DNA from: Isoptericola cucumis
Lineage (GTDB): Bacteria > Actinomycetota > Actinomycetes > Actinomycetales > Cellulomonadaceae
NCBI RefSeq assembly: GCF_014635665.1
Contig: NZ_BMDG01000002.1
Location: forward strand, 310,001 to 374,000
Length of the DNA stretch: 64,000 nt
Direction of reading: 5' to 3'
Shown: in pieces, positions 34,888 through 42,891 of the stretch
Layout of the letters: every line of letters begins with the position of its first letter
How positions within the stretch are numbered: the first letter of the stretch is position 1
Notes under the pieces: model-generated
Database searches by the model: none
The model's input: the letters and a program-made list of their open reading frames with translations, nothing else
Told to the model about the DNA's origin: nothing
Made by a program: the position numbers and the translations under genes

Positions 34888-36192
34888 TCAGCCGGCAGCG
34901 GCCTCCGCGGCGGCGAGCAGGATGCAGGTGGCGACGCCGTCCATCGCGACCCGGACCTCGTCCAGGGGCGGCATGGTCGGGGCGAGGCGGATGTTGCGGT
35001 CCTGCGGGTCCCGGCCGTAGGGGAAGGTGGCCCCGGCGGGGGTGAGCGCGATGCCGGCCTCCTTGGCGAGCTGCACCACGCGCGACGCGGTGCCGGCCGT
35101 GACGTCGACCGAGACGAAGTACCCGCCGGCCGGCTCCGTCCACGTCGCGACGCCGAGGTCGCCGAGGCGGTCGGCGAGGATGCCCGTGACGGCGGCGAAC
35201 TTGGGGGCGAGGATCTCGCGGTGCCGGCGCATGTGGGCGCGCACGCCCTCGGCGTCGCCGAAGAACATCGCGTGCCGCAGGTGGTTGATCTTGTCGGGGC
35301 CGATCGACCGGATGCCGAGGTGCTTCGTGAACCAGGCGACGTTCGCGGGGGACGACGCGAAGAAGGCGACGCCGGACCCCGCGAAGGTGATCTTCGACGT
35401 CGACGCGTACATCAGCACCCGGTCGGGGTGCCCGGCCTCCTCGGCGAGCGCGATCGCGTCGGCCGACTTCGCCTCGTGCGCCGTGAGGTGGTGCACGGCG
35501 TAGGCGTTGTCCCAGAAGATCCGGAAGTCGGGTGCTGCCGTGGGCATCGACACCAGCCGGCGGGCCACGGCCTCGGAGACGACGGACCCGTCCGGGTTGC
35601 CGTACGTCGGCACCACCCACATGCCCTTGATGCTGGGGTCGGTGGCGACGAGCTCGGCCACCGCCTCGGCGTCCGGCCCGTCGGAGGTCATCGGCACCGT
35701 GACCATCCGGATGCCGAGCTCCTCGCAGACGGCGAAGTGCCGGTCGTAGCCGGGCACCGGGCACACGAACGTGATCTGCTCCTCGCGCGACCACGGGCGC
35801 TCGGACCCGGGGACGCCGAACAGCAGCGCCTGCACGACGGTGTCGTACATGAGCGTCAGCGACGCGTTGCCCTGCGCGAGCAGCTGCTCCGTGGGCACGC
35901 CCAGCAGCTCGGCGAAGATGCCGCGCAGCTCGGGCAGGCCGGCCAGGCCACCGTAGTTGCGGGTGTCCGTGCCGTTCTCGCTGGTGTGCACGCCCTCGCC
36001 GGGCAGGGCGAGCAGCGCCTCGGAGAGGTCGAGCTGCTCGGCGGACGGCTTGCCGCGGGTGAGGTCCAGGCGCAGCCCGCGGGCCTGCAGCGCGGCGTAC
36101 TCGCCGCGCAGCTCGTCGAGGCGGGAGGCGAGGCCCTGGGCGGGGACCTGGGCGGGGACCGGGGCGGGCTCGGGCGACGGCACGGTGCTCAC
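34888..36192 (-). CDS. PLP-dependent aminotransferase, aspartate aminotransferase class Ic-like
   Basis: 434-residue fold-type I enzyme predicted to transaminate aspartate or a related amino acid. The N-terminal RLDLTRGKPSAEQLDLS is characteristic of the PF12897 (AAT_Ic) group common in actinobacteria. The cofactor lysine is in YASTSKITFAGSGVAFFA, PLP-contacting residues are in FWDNAYAVHHL, and the substrate Arg is in YGRDPQDRNIRLAPTMPP. GTG start 36192 with an Ala/Pro-rich lead-in. Alone in its unit with SRPBCC upstream. Confidence 0.85.
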   Translation of the reverse strand: MSTVPSPEPAPVPAQVPAQGLASRLDELRGEYAALQARGLRLDLTRGKPSAEQLDLSEALLALPGEGVHTSENGTDTRNYGGLAGLPELRGIFAELLGVPTEQLLAQGNASLTLMYDTVVQALLFGVPGSERPWSREEQITFVCPVPGYDRHFAVCEELGIRMVTVPMTSDGPDAEAVAELVATDPSIKGMWVVPTYGNPDGSVVSEAVARRLVSMPTAAPDFRIFWDNAYAVHHLTAHEAKSADAIALAEEAGHPDRVLMYASTSKITFAGSGVAFFASSPANVAWFTKHLGIRSIGPDKINHLRHAMFFGDAEGVRAHMRRHREILAPKFAAVTGILADRLGDLGVATWTEPAGGYFVSVDVTAGTASRVVQLAKEAGIALTPAGATFPYGRDPQDRNIRLAPTMPPLDEVRVAMDGVATCILLAAAEAAAG

Positions 36193-36202
36193 GCCCGCGA
36201 CT

Positions 36203-36691
36203 CTACCGGCCGCGGCGCTCCAGCAGTCGGCCGAGCCTGGACAGCGAGACGCGCATCATGACCCACAGCCCCAGCCTGAGCAGCGGGTCGGTGAGGGAGC
36301 GGGGGAGCGGGCCGGCGGCGCGCGCGGCGAGGTGCGCCTCCTCCCACCACACGACGCGGCTGCGGCGGTCGTCCACGGGCACGACGTCGAAGCCCGCCGC
36401 ACCCAGCAGCACCGGGCCGAGCTTGCGCAGCCGTGTGCGCCCGACCCGCGCCGCCGCGGTCGAGGGGCGCTCGATCGTCTCGACCTCCATCCGGTCGGTG
36501 ACGGGGCCGCTGACCATCGTGAACCGGTCGCCCGGCTCGGGCCCGCGCGTCGCCGGCGACACCAGGTGCGTCAGCGGGATCCAGCGCGGGTGCGTGCGCA
36601 GGTCGGCGACCCACGCGAAGGCGACGGACGCCTCGAGGGGCAGCAGCCGCGCCACCTCGACGCGGCGGGCCGGACGCTGCGGGTCGGTCAT
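36203..36691 (-). CDS. SRPBCC-family (START-like) protein
   Basis: 162-residue protein with the Bet v1/START-like ligand-binding fold: an N-terminal strand and the helix SVAFAWVADLRTHPRWIPLT, followed by GDRFTMVSGPVTDRMEVETIE and RSRVVWWEEAHLA, ending in an amphipathic C-terminal helix. Such polyketide cyclase/dehydrase-like proteins bind hydrophobic ligands; its ligand is unknown. It lies in the same direction as the aminotransferase, 10 bp before its start. Confidence 0.75.
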   Translation of the reverse strand: MTDPQRPARRVEVARLLPLEASVAFAWVADLRTHPRWIPLTHLVSPATRGPEPGDRFTMVSGPVTDRMEVETIERPSTAAARVGRTRLRKLGPVLLGAAGFDVVPVDDRRSRVVWWEEAHLAARAAGPLPRSLTDPLLRLGLWVMMRVSLSRLGRLLERRGR

Positions 36692-36706
36692 CGCGGCACC
36701 CGCTCG

Positions 36707-37630
36707 TCAGCCATCGGCCGGTCCGCCGGTGGCCTCGCCCGCGGACCTGCCGCGGCGACGCGGCAGCCAGCGGCTGACCCGGGTGCCGCGCGGCGCGGTC
36801 CCGGTGCCGGGCGCGGCGTCCAGGGCCGGCAGGTCGGACGGGCCGGACACGTCGCCCTCGACCACCCGGGGGAAGTGGTCCGGCGGAGGGCCGAAGGCTC
36901 GGCGCGACTGCGCGACCACGCCGTGCCCGAGCGCGCGACCGCCCGCGACGCCCACGACGACGCCGACGCCGAACGGCAGCAGCCGGCCGAGCGCGAGCGA
37001 GCCCTGCTTCGCGACCTGCCGCTTGAGGAACTGGCGCGCGAGCGTCTTGTTGACCCGCTTGATCGTGGTCTGCGGCATCGACGTGAGCAGCACCTTGCCC
37101 CACGCCACGGTCGAGCCGCCGACGGCGTTCTCCACGTCGCGCGCGCCCCTGTCGCCCAGCACCGTCGCCAGCAGCAGGGCGCGGCGGCGCGGCACGTCGT
37201 CGATCTCGATGCCGTGCACGTCGGCGACCGCCAGCGCGAAGGCCGACGACGCGGCGAAGTACGTGGCGACGTCGCCCGTGGTGAGGGCGGTGGCCGCCGC
37301 CGTCCCGACCGCCGGCGCGGCCGCCGCGGCGCCGACCGCGCCGCCCGCCGTCGTCAGCAGCGTCAGGTACTCCCGCTCCAGCAGGCGGATGATCTGCGCG
37401 GGGTCGGCCTCGGGGTTGCGGGCCCGCAACCGGTCCACGTGCCGGTGGATCGACGCCGACGGGATCGTCACGGCCTTGTCGAGGAGCATGTCCAGCAGCG
37501 GCGTCCGCCGGTACGTCAGCCACTCCTCCCGGCGCGCCGAGACCTCGCGGTCGCCGGCACCCGGCTGCGTGCCGTCGTCGCCGCGCACCACCTCGCCGCG
37601 AGCGTCGTCGACCCCGCGGCCGGTGGTCAC
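36707..37630 (-). CDS. Conserved actinobacterial protein, EcsC-like hydrophobic core
   Basis: A 307-residue protein of unknown function. The GTG start at 37630 overlaps the upstream OsmC stop (GTGA), so the two are coupled. The body has an Ala/Gly/Thr-rich hydrophobic stretch (about 92-150; GAVGAAAAAPAVGTAAA, LTTGDVATYFAASSAFALAV), a soluble helical part (KRVNKTLARQFLKRQVAKQG) and a second hydrophobic helix (FGVGVVVGVAGGRALG), then a disordered C-terminal tail. This resembles the EcsC-type membrane-associated proteins, but only loosely. Confidence 0.55.
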   Translation of the reverse strand: MTTGRGVDDARGEVVRGDDGTQPGAGDREVSARREEWLTYRRTPLLDMLLDKAVTIPSASIHRHVDRLRARNPEADPAQIIRLLEREYLTLLTTAGGAVGAAAAAPAVGTAAATALTTGDVATYFAASSAFALAVADVHGIEIDDVPRRRALLLATVLGDRGARDVENAVGGSTVAWGKVLLTSMPQTTIKRVNKTLARQFLKRQVAKQGSLALGRLLPFGVGVVVGVAGGRALGHGVVAQSRRAFGPPPDHFPRVVEGDVSGPSDLPALDAAPGTGTAPRGTRVSRWLPRRRGRSAGEATGGPADG

Positions 37631-38151
37631 GGCCGGCCCCCCGCCGGGTCCCCGTCCCCGCGCGCGGTGTCCGGCGCGGGCGGGTCGAACACTGCCGGCG
37701 GCACCAGCGCACCGGCCTTCAGCGTGCGGCCCACCGTGCAGGCGCGGTCGATCGAGCGCTGCGCGAGCAGGAGCGTCTTGTTGCGTGCCGCCTCGTCGAG
37801 CCCCGACAGGTCGATCTCGAACCGCTCGGTCAGGACCGGGTAGCGGTCCTCGTCCAGGTCCTTCGGGTCCTCGACGCGGATCGTGGTGCGGTAGTCGTCG
37901 CCGAGGACGCGGGCGAACTTCGTGTCGCTGCTCATGCCGGCGCAGGCGGCCAGCGCGATCTTCAGCAGCTCGCCCGGCGTGAAGACGGCGCCCGCCTCGG
38001 CGGGCCCGATCTCCACGCTCGCGCCGCGGGCCGAGTACCCGCGGTAGGTGCGGCTGCCGGTGCGCTCCACCCACAGGGGGTCCGTGGGCGACGGCGTCAC
38101 GGGGGCCTCCGCGTCGGCGGCCGGGGTCTCGGGCGTGGTGTCCTCCGTCAT
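37627..38151 (-). CDS. OsmC-family peroxiredoxin-like protein
   Basis: 174-residue thiol protein. The two redox cysteines of the OsmC/Ohr family are present in ALAACAGMSS and SIDRACTVGRTL. An Ala/Pro/Thr-rich 28-residue N-terminus precedes the core. The family reduces organic hydroperoxides. First gene of a leftward run through the EcsC-like, SRPBCC and aminotransferase genes. Its start is 35 bp from the divergent ECF41-type promoter. Confidence 0.85.
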   Translation of the reverse strand: MTEDTTPETPAADAEAPVTPSPTDPLWVERTGSRTYRGYSARGASVEIGPAEAGAVFTPGELLKIALAACAGMSSDTKFARVLGDDYRTTIRVEDPKDLDEDRYPVLTERFEIDLSGLDEAARNKTLLLAQRSIDRACTVGRTLKAGALVPPAVFDPPAPDTARGDGDPAGGRP

Positions 38152-38185
38152 GAGCCGATCCTCCCACTCCGGCCGCGGCCCGGGG

Positions 38186-38212
38186 TGTCACATCCGGCCG
38201 TCCCGCTCGGTC
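38186..38212 (+). promoter_or_regulatory. ECF41-type promoter of the NmrA-like reductase gene
   Basis: TGTCACA (38186-38192), 16 bp, then GGTC (38209-38212). ECF41 sigma factors are reported to use TGTCACA-N16-CGTC. The match is 7/7 plus 3/4 at exact spacing, predicting a leader of about 42 nt before the ATG at 38261. Confidence 0.65.
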
Positions 38213-38260
38213 GGGTGGGTGGCAGGCGGCCACGGGCCGCACCCAGGAGAGGAGAACGTC

Positions 38261-39013
38261 ATGAAGATCGTCGTCGTCGGTGGGACAGGCCTCATCGGCA
38301 GCCAGACCATCGAGTTCCTGCGCGACGCCGGGCACGACGCCGTCGCGGCCGCGCCCAGCACCGGCGTGGACACGCTGACCGGCCAGGGGGTGGACGAGGC
38401 GCTCGCTGGCGCCGACGTCGTGGTGGACGTGTCGAACTCGCCGTCCTTCGCGGACGACGACGTGCTGCGGTTCTTCACCACCTCCACGCGCACCCTGCTC
38501 GACGCCGAGGCGCGCGCGGGGGTGCGCCACCACGTCGCCCTCTCGATCGTCGGCGCCGACCGGACGCCCGACTCCGGGTACCTGCGCGCGAAGGTGGCCC
38601 AGGAGCAGCTGATCCGCGAGTCCGTCGCCGGGTGGTCGATCGTCCGTGCCACGCAGTTCTTCGAGTTCGCCGGCAGGATCGCGGACGGCGCGACCGTCGA
38701 CGGCCGGGTGCGCATCCCGCCGGTGGCGTTCCAGCCGGTCGCGTCCGTGGACGTCGCGCGCACCGTGGCCGAGGTCGCGGCGGGGGAGCCCCGTGGCGGC
38801 GTCGTGGAGCTGGCCGGCCCGGAGCGCCTGCGCTTCGACGAGTTCGTCCGGGCGGCGCTCGCGGCCCGCGGGGACGAGCGCGACGTCGTGGCCGATCCCG
38901 CCGCGCCGTACTTCGGGGCGGTCCTCGCGGAGGGCTCGCTCGTGCCCGCCGGGGAGCACCGCCGCGGCGCCGTCACGGCGGGCGACTTCGCGGCCGCGCA
39001 GCGCCCGGCATGA
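38261..39013 (+). CDS. NmrA-like NAD(P)-binding reductase/epimerase (ECF41 partner)
   Basis: 250-residue atypical short-chain dehydrogenase. The N-terminal GGTGLIGSQ (G-x-x-G-x-x-G) binds NAD(P); VDVSNSPSF and HHVALSIVGADR follow as in NmrA/SDR proteins, and YLRAKVAQEQLI holds the Tyr-x3-Lys. ATG 38261 has AGGAGAGGAG upstream. Such epimerase/reductase genes are the usual neighbours of ECF41 sigma factors (the COE group), and a fitting promoter lies upstream. Substrate unknown. Confidence 0.85.
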   Translation: MKIVVVGGTGLIGSQTIEFLRDAGHDAVAAAPSTGVDTLTGQGVDEALAGADVVVDVSNSPSFADDDVLRFFTTSTRTLLDAEARAGVRHHVALSIVGADRTPDSGYLRAKVAQEQLIRESVAGWSIVRATQFFEFAGRIADGATVDGRVRIPPVAFQPVASVDVARTVAEVAAGEPRGGVVELAGPERLRFDEFVRAALAARGDERDVVADPAAPYFGAVLAEGSLVPAGEHRRGAVTAGDFAAAQRPA

Positions 39014-39028
39014 CACCCGGCCCGGGCG

Positions 39029-39034
39029 TAGCGT
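39029..39034 (+). promoter_or_regulatory. -10 box of a probable leaderless promoter for the sigma factor
   Basis: TAGCGT ends 6 nt before the ATG at 39041, within the 27-bp gap after the reductase gene. It gives the sigma gene a housekeeping promoter in addition to read-through. Confidence 0.45.
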
Positions 39035-39040
39035 GACCGC

Positions 39041-39964
39041 ATGACGTCGCGCCCGCCCGCGCCCGAGCGCCCCGGCGTCGGCGAGGCCACCACCCTCGAC
39101 GACACCGGGGCGCTCGACACGTTCCTCGCCGTGCGGCCGCAGCTGTTCGGCATCGCGTACCGCATGCTGGGTGGCGTCGCGGAGGCGGAGGACGTCGTCC
39201 AGGACGCCTGGATCCGCTGGCAGGGGACCGACCGGACCGTCGTGGCGAACCCGGCGGCGTTCCTCACCACCGTGACGACCCGGCTCGCGATCAACGCGGC
39301 GACGTCGGCGCGCGCCCGGCGGGAGACGTACGTCGGGCCGTGGCTGCCGGAGCCGGTGGACACCTCCGACGACCCGGCGCTGGGCGCCGAGCGGGCGGAG
39401 GCGCTCGAGACGGCGACCCTGCTGCTCATGGAGCACCTCACGCCGGTGGAGCGCGCGGTGTACGTGCTGCGCGAGGCGTTCGGGTACCCGCACCGGAAGG
39501 TCGCGGAGATCCTCGACCTCAGCGAGGCGAACGCCCGGCAGCTCGCCCGTCGCGCCCGCGACCGGCTCGGCCGCCGGGAGGCCGTGCCCGTGGACGCGGG
39601 GGAGCACCGTCGCCTGCTCGACGAGTTCGTCGCCGCCGCGCACGAGGGCGACCTGGCGCGCTTCGAGCGCTACCTCGCGGACGGCGTCGTCGCGCGGCCC
39701 GACGGCGGCGGGCGGGTGCACGCGTCGCGTGTCGAGCTCGTGGGGAGGGCGCGGGTGTCGCTGTTCTTCGAGAACGTGTGGCGCAAGTACTGGGACGCCG
39801 GCCGGGTGCGGTCCGTCGAGGCCAACGGGCTGCCCGCGATCGTCGTCGACCTCGACGGCGCCCCGTTCGCGCTCGTGTCGCTCGACGTCGTCGACGGCCG
39901 GGTCGAGCACGTGTACGTGCAGGTCAACCCCGACAAGCTCGGCGGGTACACCGCCGCGGGCTGA
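39041..39964 (+). CDS. ECF41-group RNA polymerase sigma factor (SigJ-like) with SnoaL-like extension
   Basis: A 307-residue sigma factor. Sigma region 2 (LFGIAYRMLGGVAEAEDVVQ, DAWIRW) and region 4 (LTPVERAVYVLREAFGYPHR, SEANARQLARRARDR) are joined by a linker with WLPEP, the hallmark of ECF41. The C-terminal ~110 residues are a SnoaL-like domain with DGGGR and the terminal NPDKL motif. ECF41 proteins have no anti-sigma gene; the extension itself tunes activity. Its two neighbours are of the COE type and each has a matching promoter. Confidence 0.93.
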   Translation: MTSRPPAPERPGVGEATTLDDTGALDTFLAVRPQLFGIAYRMLGGVAEAEDVVQDAWIRWQGTDRTVVANPAAFLTTVTTRLAINAATSARARRETYVGPWLPEPVDTSDDPALGAERAEALETATLLLMEHLTPVERAVYVLREAFGYPHRKVAEILDLSEANARQLARRARDRLGRREAVPVDAGEHRRLLDEFVAAAHEGDLARFERYLADGVVARPDGGGRVHASRVELVGRARVSLFFENVWRKYWDAGRVRSVEANGLPAIVVDLDGAPFALVSLDVVDGRVEHVYVQVNPDKLGGYTAAG

Positions 39965-39993
39965 ACCCGCGGCGGCGCGGCCGGGCGTCGTCG

Positions 39994-41388
39994 TCAGGCG
40001 GCGCGGACCGGCGTGCTCGTGCTCGTGCCCTCCTCCGCGGGGGCGGGCGCCTCGGCGACCCGCACCGGTGGGGCCGCGGCCGCGAACGCGGCACGTGGCG
40101 TCTGCACCGAGGCCAGCGACACGACGTCCCGGCCGAACAGCGCGGCCGTGAGCCAGACCGCCGCCACGCGGGCCTTGCGCTCCCACGTCGGGATGGCGAG
40201 CACGTGGTATCCGCGGTGCATGAGCCACGCGAGGCGGCCGCGCACCACGATCCCGCGGTACTGGAAGATCCCGGAGCCCAGGCCGAGCGTCGCGACCACG
40301 CCGAGGCTGCCGTGCACGTACGGGCGGGTCGCCCGGCCGCGGCGGGCGGCGACGAGGTTGCGCGCCAGCCGACGCCCCTGGCGCACGGCGTGCTGCGCGT
40401 TGGGGACGGCGAGCGCCCCCGGCCGCGGCACGGCGAGGTCGGGCACCGCCGCGCCGTCGCCCGCCGCCCACGCGTCGGCCACGGGCGCGCCGTCGGTGCC
40501 CACCCGCAGGTCGGGGCGCACGACGACGTACCCGCGGTCGTCCACCGGCATGTCGGTGTGGGTCGCGACCACGGGGTTGGCCGCGTTGCCCGCCGTCCAC
40601 ACGAGCAGGCCGGAGGGGAAGGACTCGCCGCTCGAGAGCGTGACGACGCCCCCCGCGGCCGACACCAGGCCGGTCTCGAGGTGGACGCGTGCGCCGCGCC
40701 GCTCGAGCCGTTCGGCGACCCAGCGGCCCTGCGGCTCGGTCACCTCGGGCAGGATCCGGGCGCCCCGCTCGACGAGGTGGAACGCCGGCTCCGACGCGTC
40801 GATCTCCGGGTAGCGACGCAGCAGGTCGTGGGCGAGGGACAGCAGCTCGGCGAAGCCCTCCACGCCGGAGAAGCCGCCGCCGACGAACGTCACGGTGAGC
40901 AGCCGCGCGCGCTCGGGCCCGGCGGGCAGGCTCGCCGCCCGGTCGAAGGAGGTCAGGAGCCGGTCGCGGATCGCGACGGCCTCCTCCACGTGCTTCATCC
41001 CGATGGCGTGCTCCGCGACGCCCGGCACGGGGAAGACGCGGGTGACGGCGCCGGCGGTGACGACCACGGTGTCGTAGTCCAGCCGGAACGGCTCCCCGGA
41101 GCGCGGCCGCACGACGACGACGCGGGCGGCGTGGTCGATGCGCTCGACGGCGCCGTCGACGAGCCGCGTGCGGCGCAGGTGGCGCCGGTGCGAGACCGCG
41201 GCGTGCCGTGCCTCGACGGACCCGGCGACGACCTCGGGAAGGAACGGCTGGTAGGTCATGTACGGCCGCGGGTCGACGAGGACGAGCTCGACCTCGCCGC
41301 GCCGCAGCTCGCGCCGCAGGCCCTTCTTGAGCTCCCGGGCCGCCGTGAACCCGGCGTAGCCGCCACCGACGATGACGATGCGTCCCAT
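39994..41388 (-). CDS. NDH-2-like FAD/NAD(P)H oxidoreductase (ECF41 partner)
   Basis: 464-residue flavoprotein of the type II NADH dehydrogenase family: FAD-binding IVIVGGGYAGFTAA at the N-terminus, NAD-binding TVTFVGGGFSGVEGFAEL in the middle, and AWAAGDGAAVPD as the second FAD contact. A C-terminal amphipathic or transmembrane segment (about 400-430) would hold it to the membrane for quinone reduction. ATG 41388 is chosen over GTG 41391 since AGGAGG is five bases away. It converges on the sigma gene and has its own ECF41-type promoter. Confidence 0.88.
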   Translation of the reverse strand: MGRIVIVGGGYAGFTAARELKKGLRRELRRGEVELVLVDPRPYMTYQPFLPEVVAGSVEARHAAVSHRRHLRRTRLVDGAVERIDHAARVVVVRPRSGEPFRLDYDTVVVTAGAVTRVFPVPGVAEHAIGMKHVEEAVAIRDRLLTSFDRAASLPAGPERARLLTVTFVGGGFSGVEGFAELLSLAHDLLRRYPEIDASEPAFHLVERGARILPEVTEPQGRWVAERLERRGARVHLETGLVSAAGGVVTLSSGESFPSGLLVWTAGNAANPVVATHTDMPVDDRGYVVVRPDLRVGTDGAPVADAWAAGDGAAVPDLAVPRPGALAVPNAQHAVRQGRRLARNLVAARRGRATRPYVHGSLGVVATLGLGSGIFQYRGIVVRGRLAWLMHRGYHVLAIPTWERKARVAAVWLTAALFGRDVVSLASVQTPRAAFAAAAPPVRVAEAPAPAEEGTSTSTPVRAA

Positions 41389-41431
41389 CACTGCCTCCTG
41401 TGCCGCGCCCTGCGGGCGCTCTCACTACGTC

Positions 41432-41458
41432 GACCGCGCAGCGCCGGGCGACGTGACA
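41432..41458 (-). promoter_or_regulatory. ECF41-type promoter of the NDH-2-like gene
   Basis: On the minus strand: TGTCACG, 16 bp, GGTC. It has the same spacing and the same -10 as the promoter at 38186-38212, so the pair defines a local consensus TGTCACR-N16-GGTCG. Predicted leader about 37 nt. Confidence 0.65.
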
Positions 41459-41477
41459 CCTGATCGGTGTGACGTCG
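41449..41477. promoter_or_regulatory. 12-bp inverted repeat over the NDH-2 -35 element
   Basis: CGACGTGACACC, 5 bp, GGTGTGACGTCG: arms match except for one central position. It includes the -35 of the minus-strand promoter and lies 34 bp before the thyA -10, so a regulator bound here could act on either gene. Confidence 0.4.
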
Positions 41478-41510
41478 GCCGCGTCCGTGGGACGCACGCC
41501 GGGGCGAACC

Positions 41511-41516
41511 TAGACT
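41511..41516 (+). promoter_or_regulatory. -10 box of a probable leaderless thyA promoter
   Basis: TAGACT ends 7 nt before the thyA ATG at 41524; no ribosome site is present. Confidence 0.5.
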
Positions 41517-41523
41517 GGCCGGC

Positions 41524-42345
41524 ATGAGCGCGCCCACGCCGTCGAGCCCCGTCCCCACGCCGTACGAGGACCTCCTGCGCGACGTGCTGGAGCACGGCAC
41601 GCACAAGGACGACCGCACCGGGACGGGCACGCGCAGCGTCTTCGGCCGGCAGCTCCGCTACGACCTGCAGCAGGGTTTCCCGCTGATCACGACCAAGCGG
41701 GTGCACCTCAAGTCGATCGCCTACGAGCTGCTGTGGTTCCTGCGCGGCGACAGCAACGTGCGCTGGCTGCAGGAGCACGGCGTGAGCATCTGGGACGAGT
41801 GGGCCTCCCCCCAGGGCGAGCTCGGCCCGGTGTACGGCGTGCAGTGGCGCTCGTGGCCGACGCCGGACGGCGAGCACGTCGACCAGATCGCGGGCGTCAT
41901 CGACCAGATCAAGGTCAACCCCGACTCGCGGCGCCTGATCGTCAGCGCCTGGAACGTGGCCGAGCTGGCGGACATGGCGCTGCCGCCCTGCCACCTGCTG
42001 TTCCAGTTCTACGTCGCCGACGGCAGGCTCAGCTGCCAGCTCTACCAGCGCTCGGCGGACCTCTTCCTCGGGGTGCCGTTCAACATCGCCTCGTACGCGC
42101 TGCTCACGCACATGGTGGCCGCGCAGACCGGGCTCGAGGTGGGCGAGTTCGTGTGGACCGGCGGCGACTGCCACGTCTACGACAACCACGTCGAGCAGGT
42201 GCGCACCCAGCTGGAGCGCGAGCCCTACCCGTACCCGACGCTGCGCCTCGCGCCGCGCGAGTCGATCTTCGACTACGCCTTCGAGGACATCGAGGTCGAG
42301 AACTACCAGCACCACCCGGGCATCAAGGCCCCGGTCGCCGTCTGA
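41524..42345 (+). CDS. thyA: Thymidylate synthase
   Basis: Converts dUMP to dTMP with methylene-THF as methyl donor and reductant. 273 residues, the usual length. Conserved: [26 protein letters not shown], the catalytic cysteine in [32 protein letters not shown] and the dUMP-binding [13 protein letters not shown]. It is followed by folA, which regenerates the THF used here; 17 bp separate the two genes. Confidence 0.97.
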   Translation: MSAPTPSSPVPTPYEDLLRDVLEHGTHKDDRTGTGTRSVFGRQLRYDLQQGFPLITTKRVHLKSIAYELLWFLRGDSNVRWLQEHGVSIWDEWASPQGELGPVYGVQWRSWPTPDGEHVDQIAGVIDQIKVNPDSRRLIVSAWNVAELADMALPPCHLLFQFYVADGRLSCQLYQRSADLFLGVPFNIASYALLTHMVAAQTGLEVGEFVWTGGDCHVYDNHVEQVRTQLEREPYPYPTLRLAPRESIFDYAFEDIEVENYQHHPGIKAPVAV

Positions 42346-42362
42346 CCGCGGATCGGGCTGAC

Positions 42363-42878
42363 GTGATCGGGCTGATCTGGGCGCAGGCACGCGACGGCGA
42401 GGGGCGGCCCGTCATCGGGGCCGCGGGCACCATCCCCTGGCGGGTGCCGGAGGACTTCGCGCACTTCAAGGCGACGACGGCCGGGCACCCGGTGGTGATG
42501 GGTCGCCGCACCTGGGAGTCCCTGCCGCGGCGTCCGCTGCCGGGCCGCACCAACGTGGTCGTCACGCGGCGGGCGGGCTGGCACGACGACGGCGCGGTCG
42601 TCGCCTCCTCGCTCGACGAGGCGCTCGCGACGGCGGCCGCCGCGGACGGCGGCGACGAGGTCTGGGTGATGGGCGGCGAGCAGGTCTACGCCGACGCGCT
42701 GGCGCTCGCCGACCGGCTCGTCGTCACCGAGGTCGACCTGGACGTCGCGGGCGACGCCTTCGCCCCGGTCGTCGACCCGGCCATGTGGCGGCTGGTCGAC
42801 GACGGCGCGTGGGCGACGTCGTCCGGCCCGGGGAGCCTGCGTCACCGCGTCCGTGCCTACGGCCGGGCGCGCGCGTAG
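42363..42878 (+). CDS. folA: Dihydrofolate reductase
   Basis: Reduces the dihydrofolate made by ThyA. 171 residues starting at GTG 42363. Motifs: IGAAGTIPWRVPEDFAHFK (substrate Asp/Glu position occupied by Glu-Asp in PEDF), VVMGRRTWESLP and the NADPH loop RTNVVVTRR, with WVMGGEQVYADAL and VTEVDLDVAGDAF. Operon with thyA by position. Confidence 0.95.
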   Translation: MIGLIWAQARDGEGRPVIGAAGTIPWRVPEDFAHFKATTAGHPVVMGRRTWESLPRRPLPGRTNVVVTRRAGWHDDGAVVASSLDEALATAAAADGGDEVWVMGGEQVYADALALADRLVVTEVDLDVAGDAFAPVVDPAMWRLVDDGAWATSSGPGSLRHRVRAYGRARA

Positions 42879-42891
42879 CGGGAAGAGGTCG

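Noticed and set aside
36707-41497. A 1596-codon open frame on the minus strand
   Set aside because: It crosses several well-supported genes on both strands; long open frames of this sort arise from high GC. Only its last part (to 37630) is a gene.
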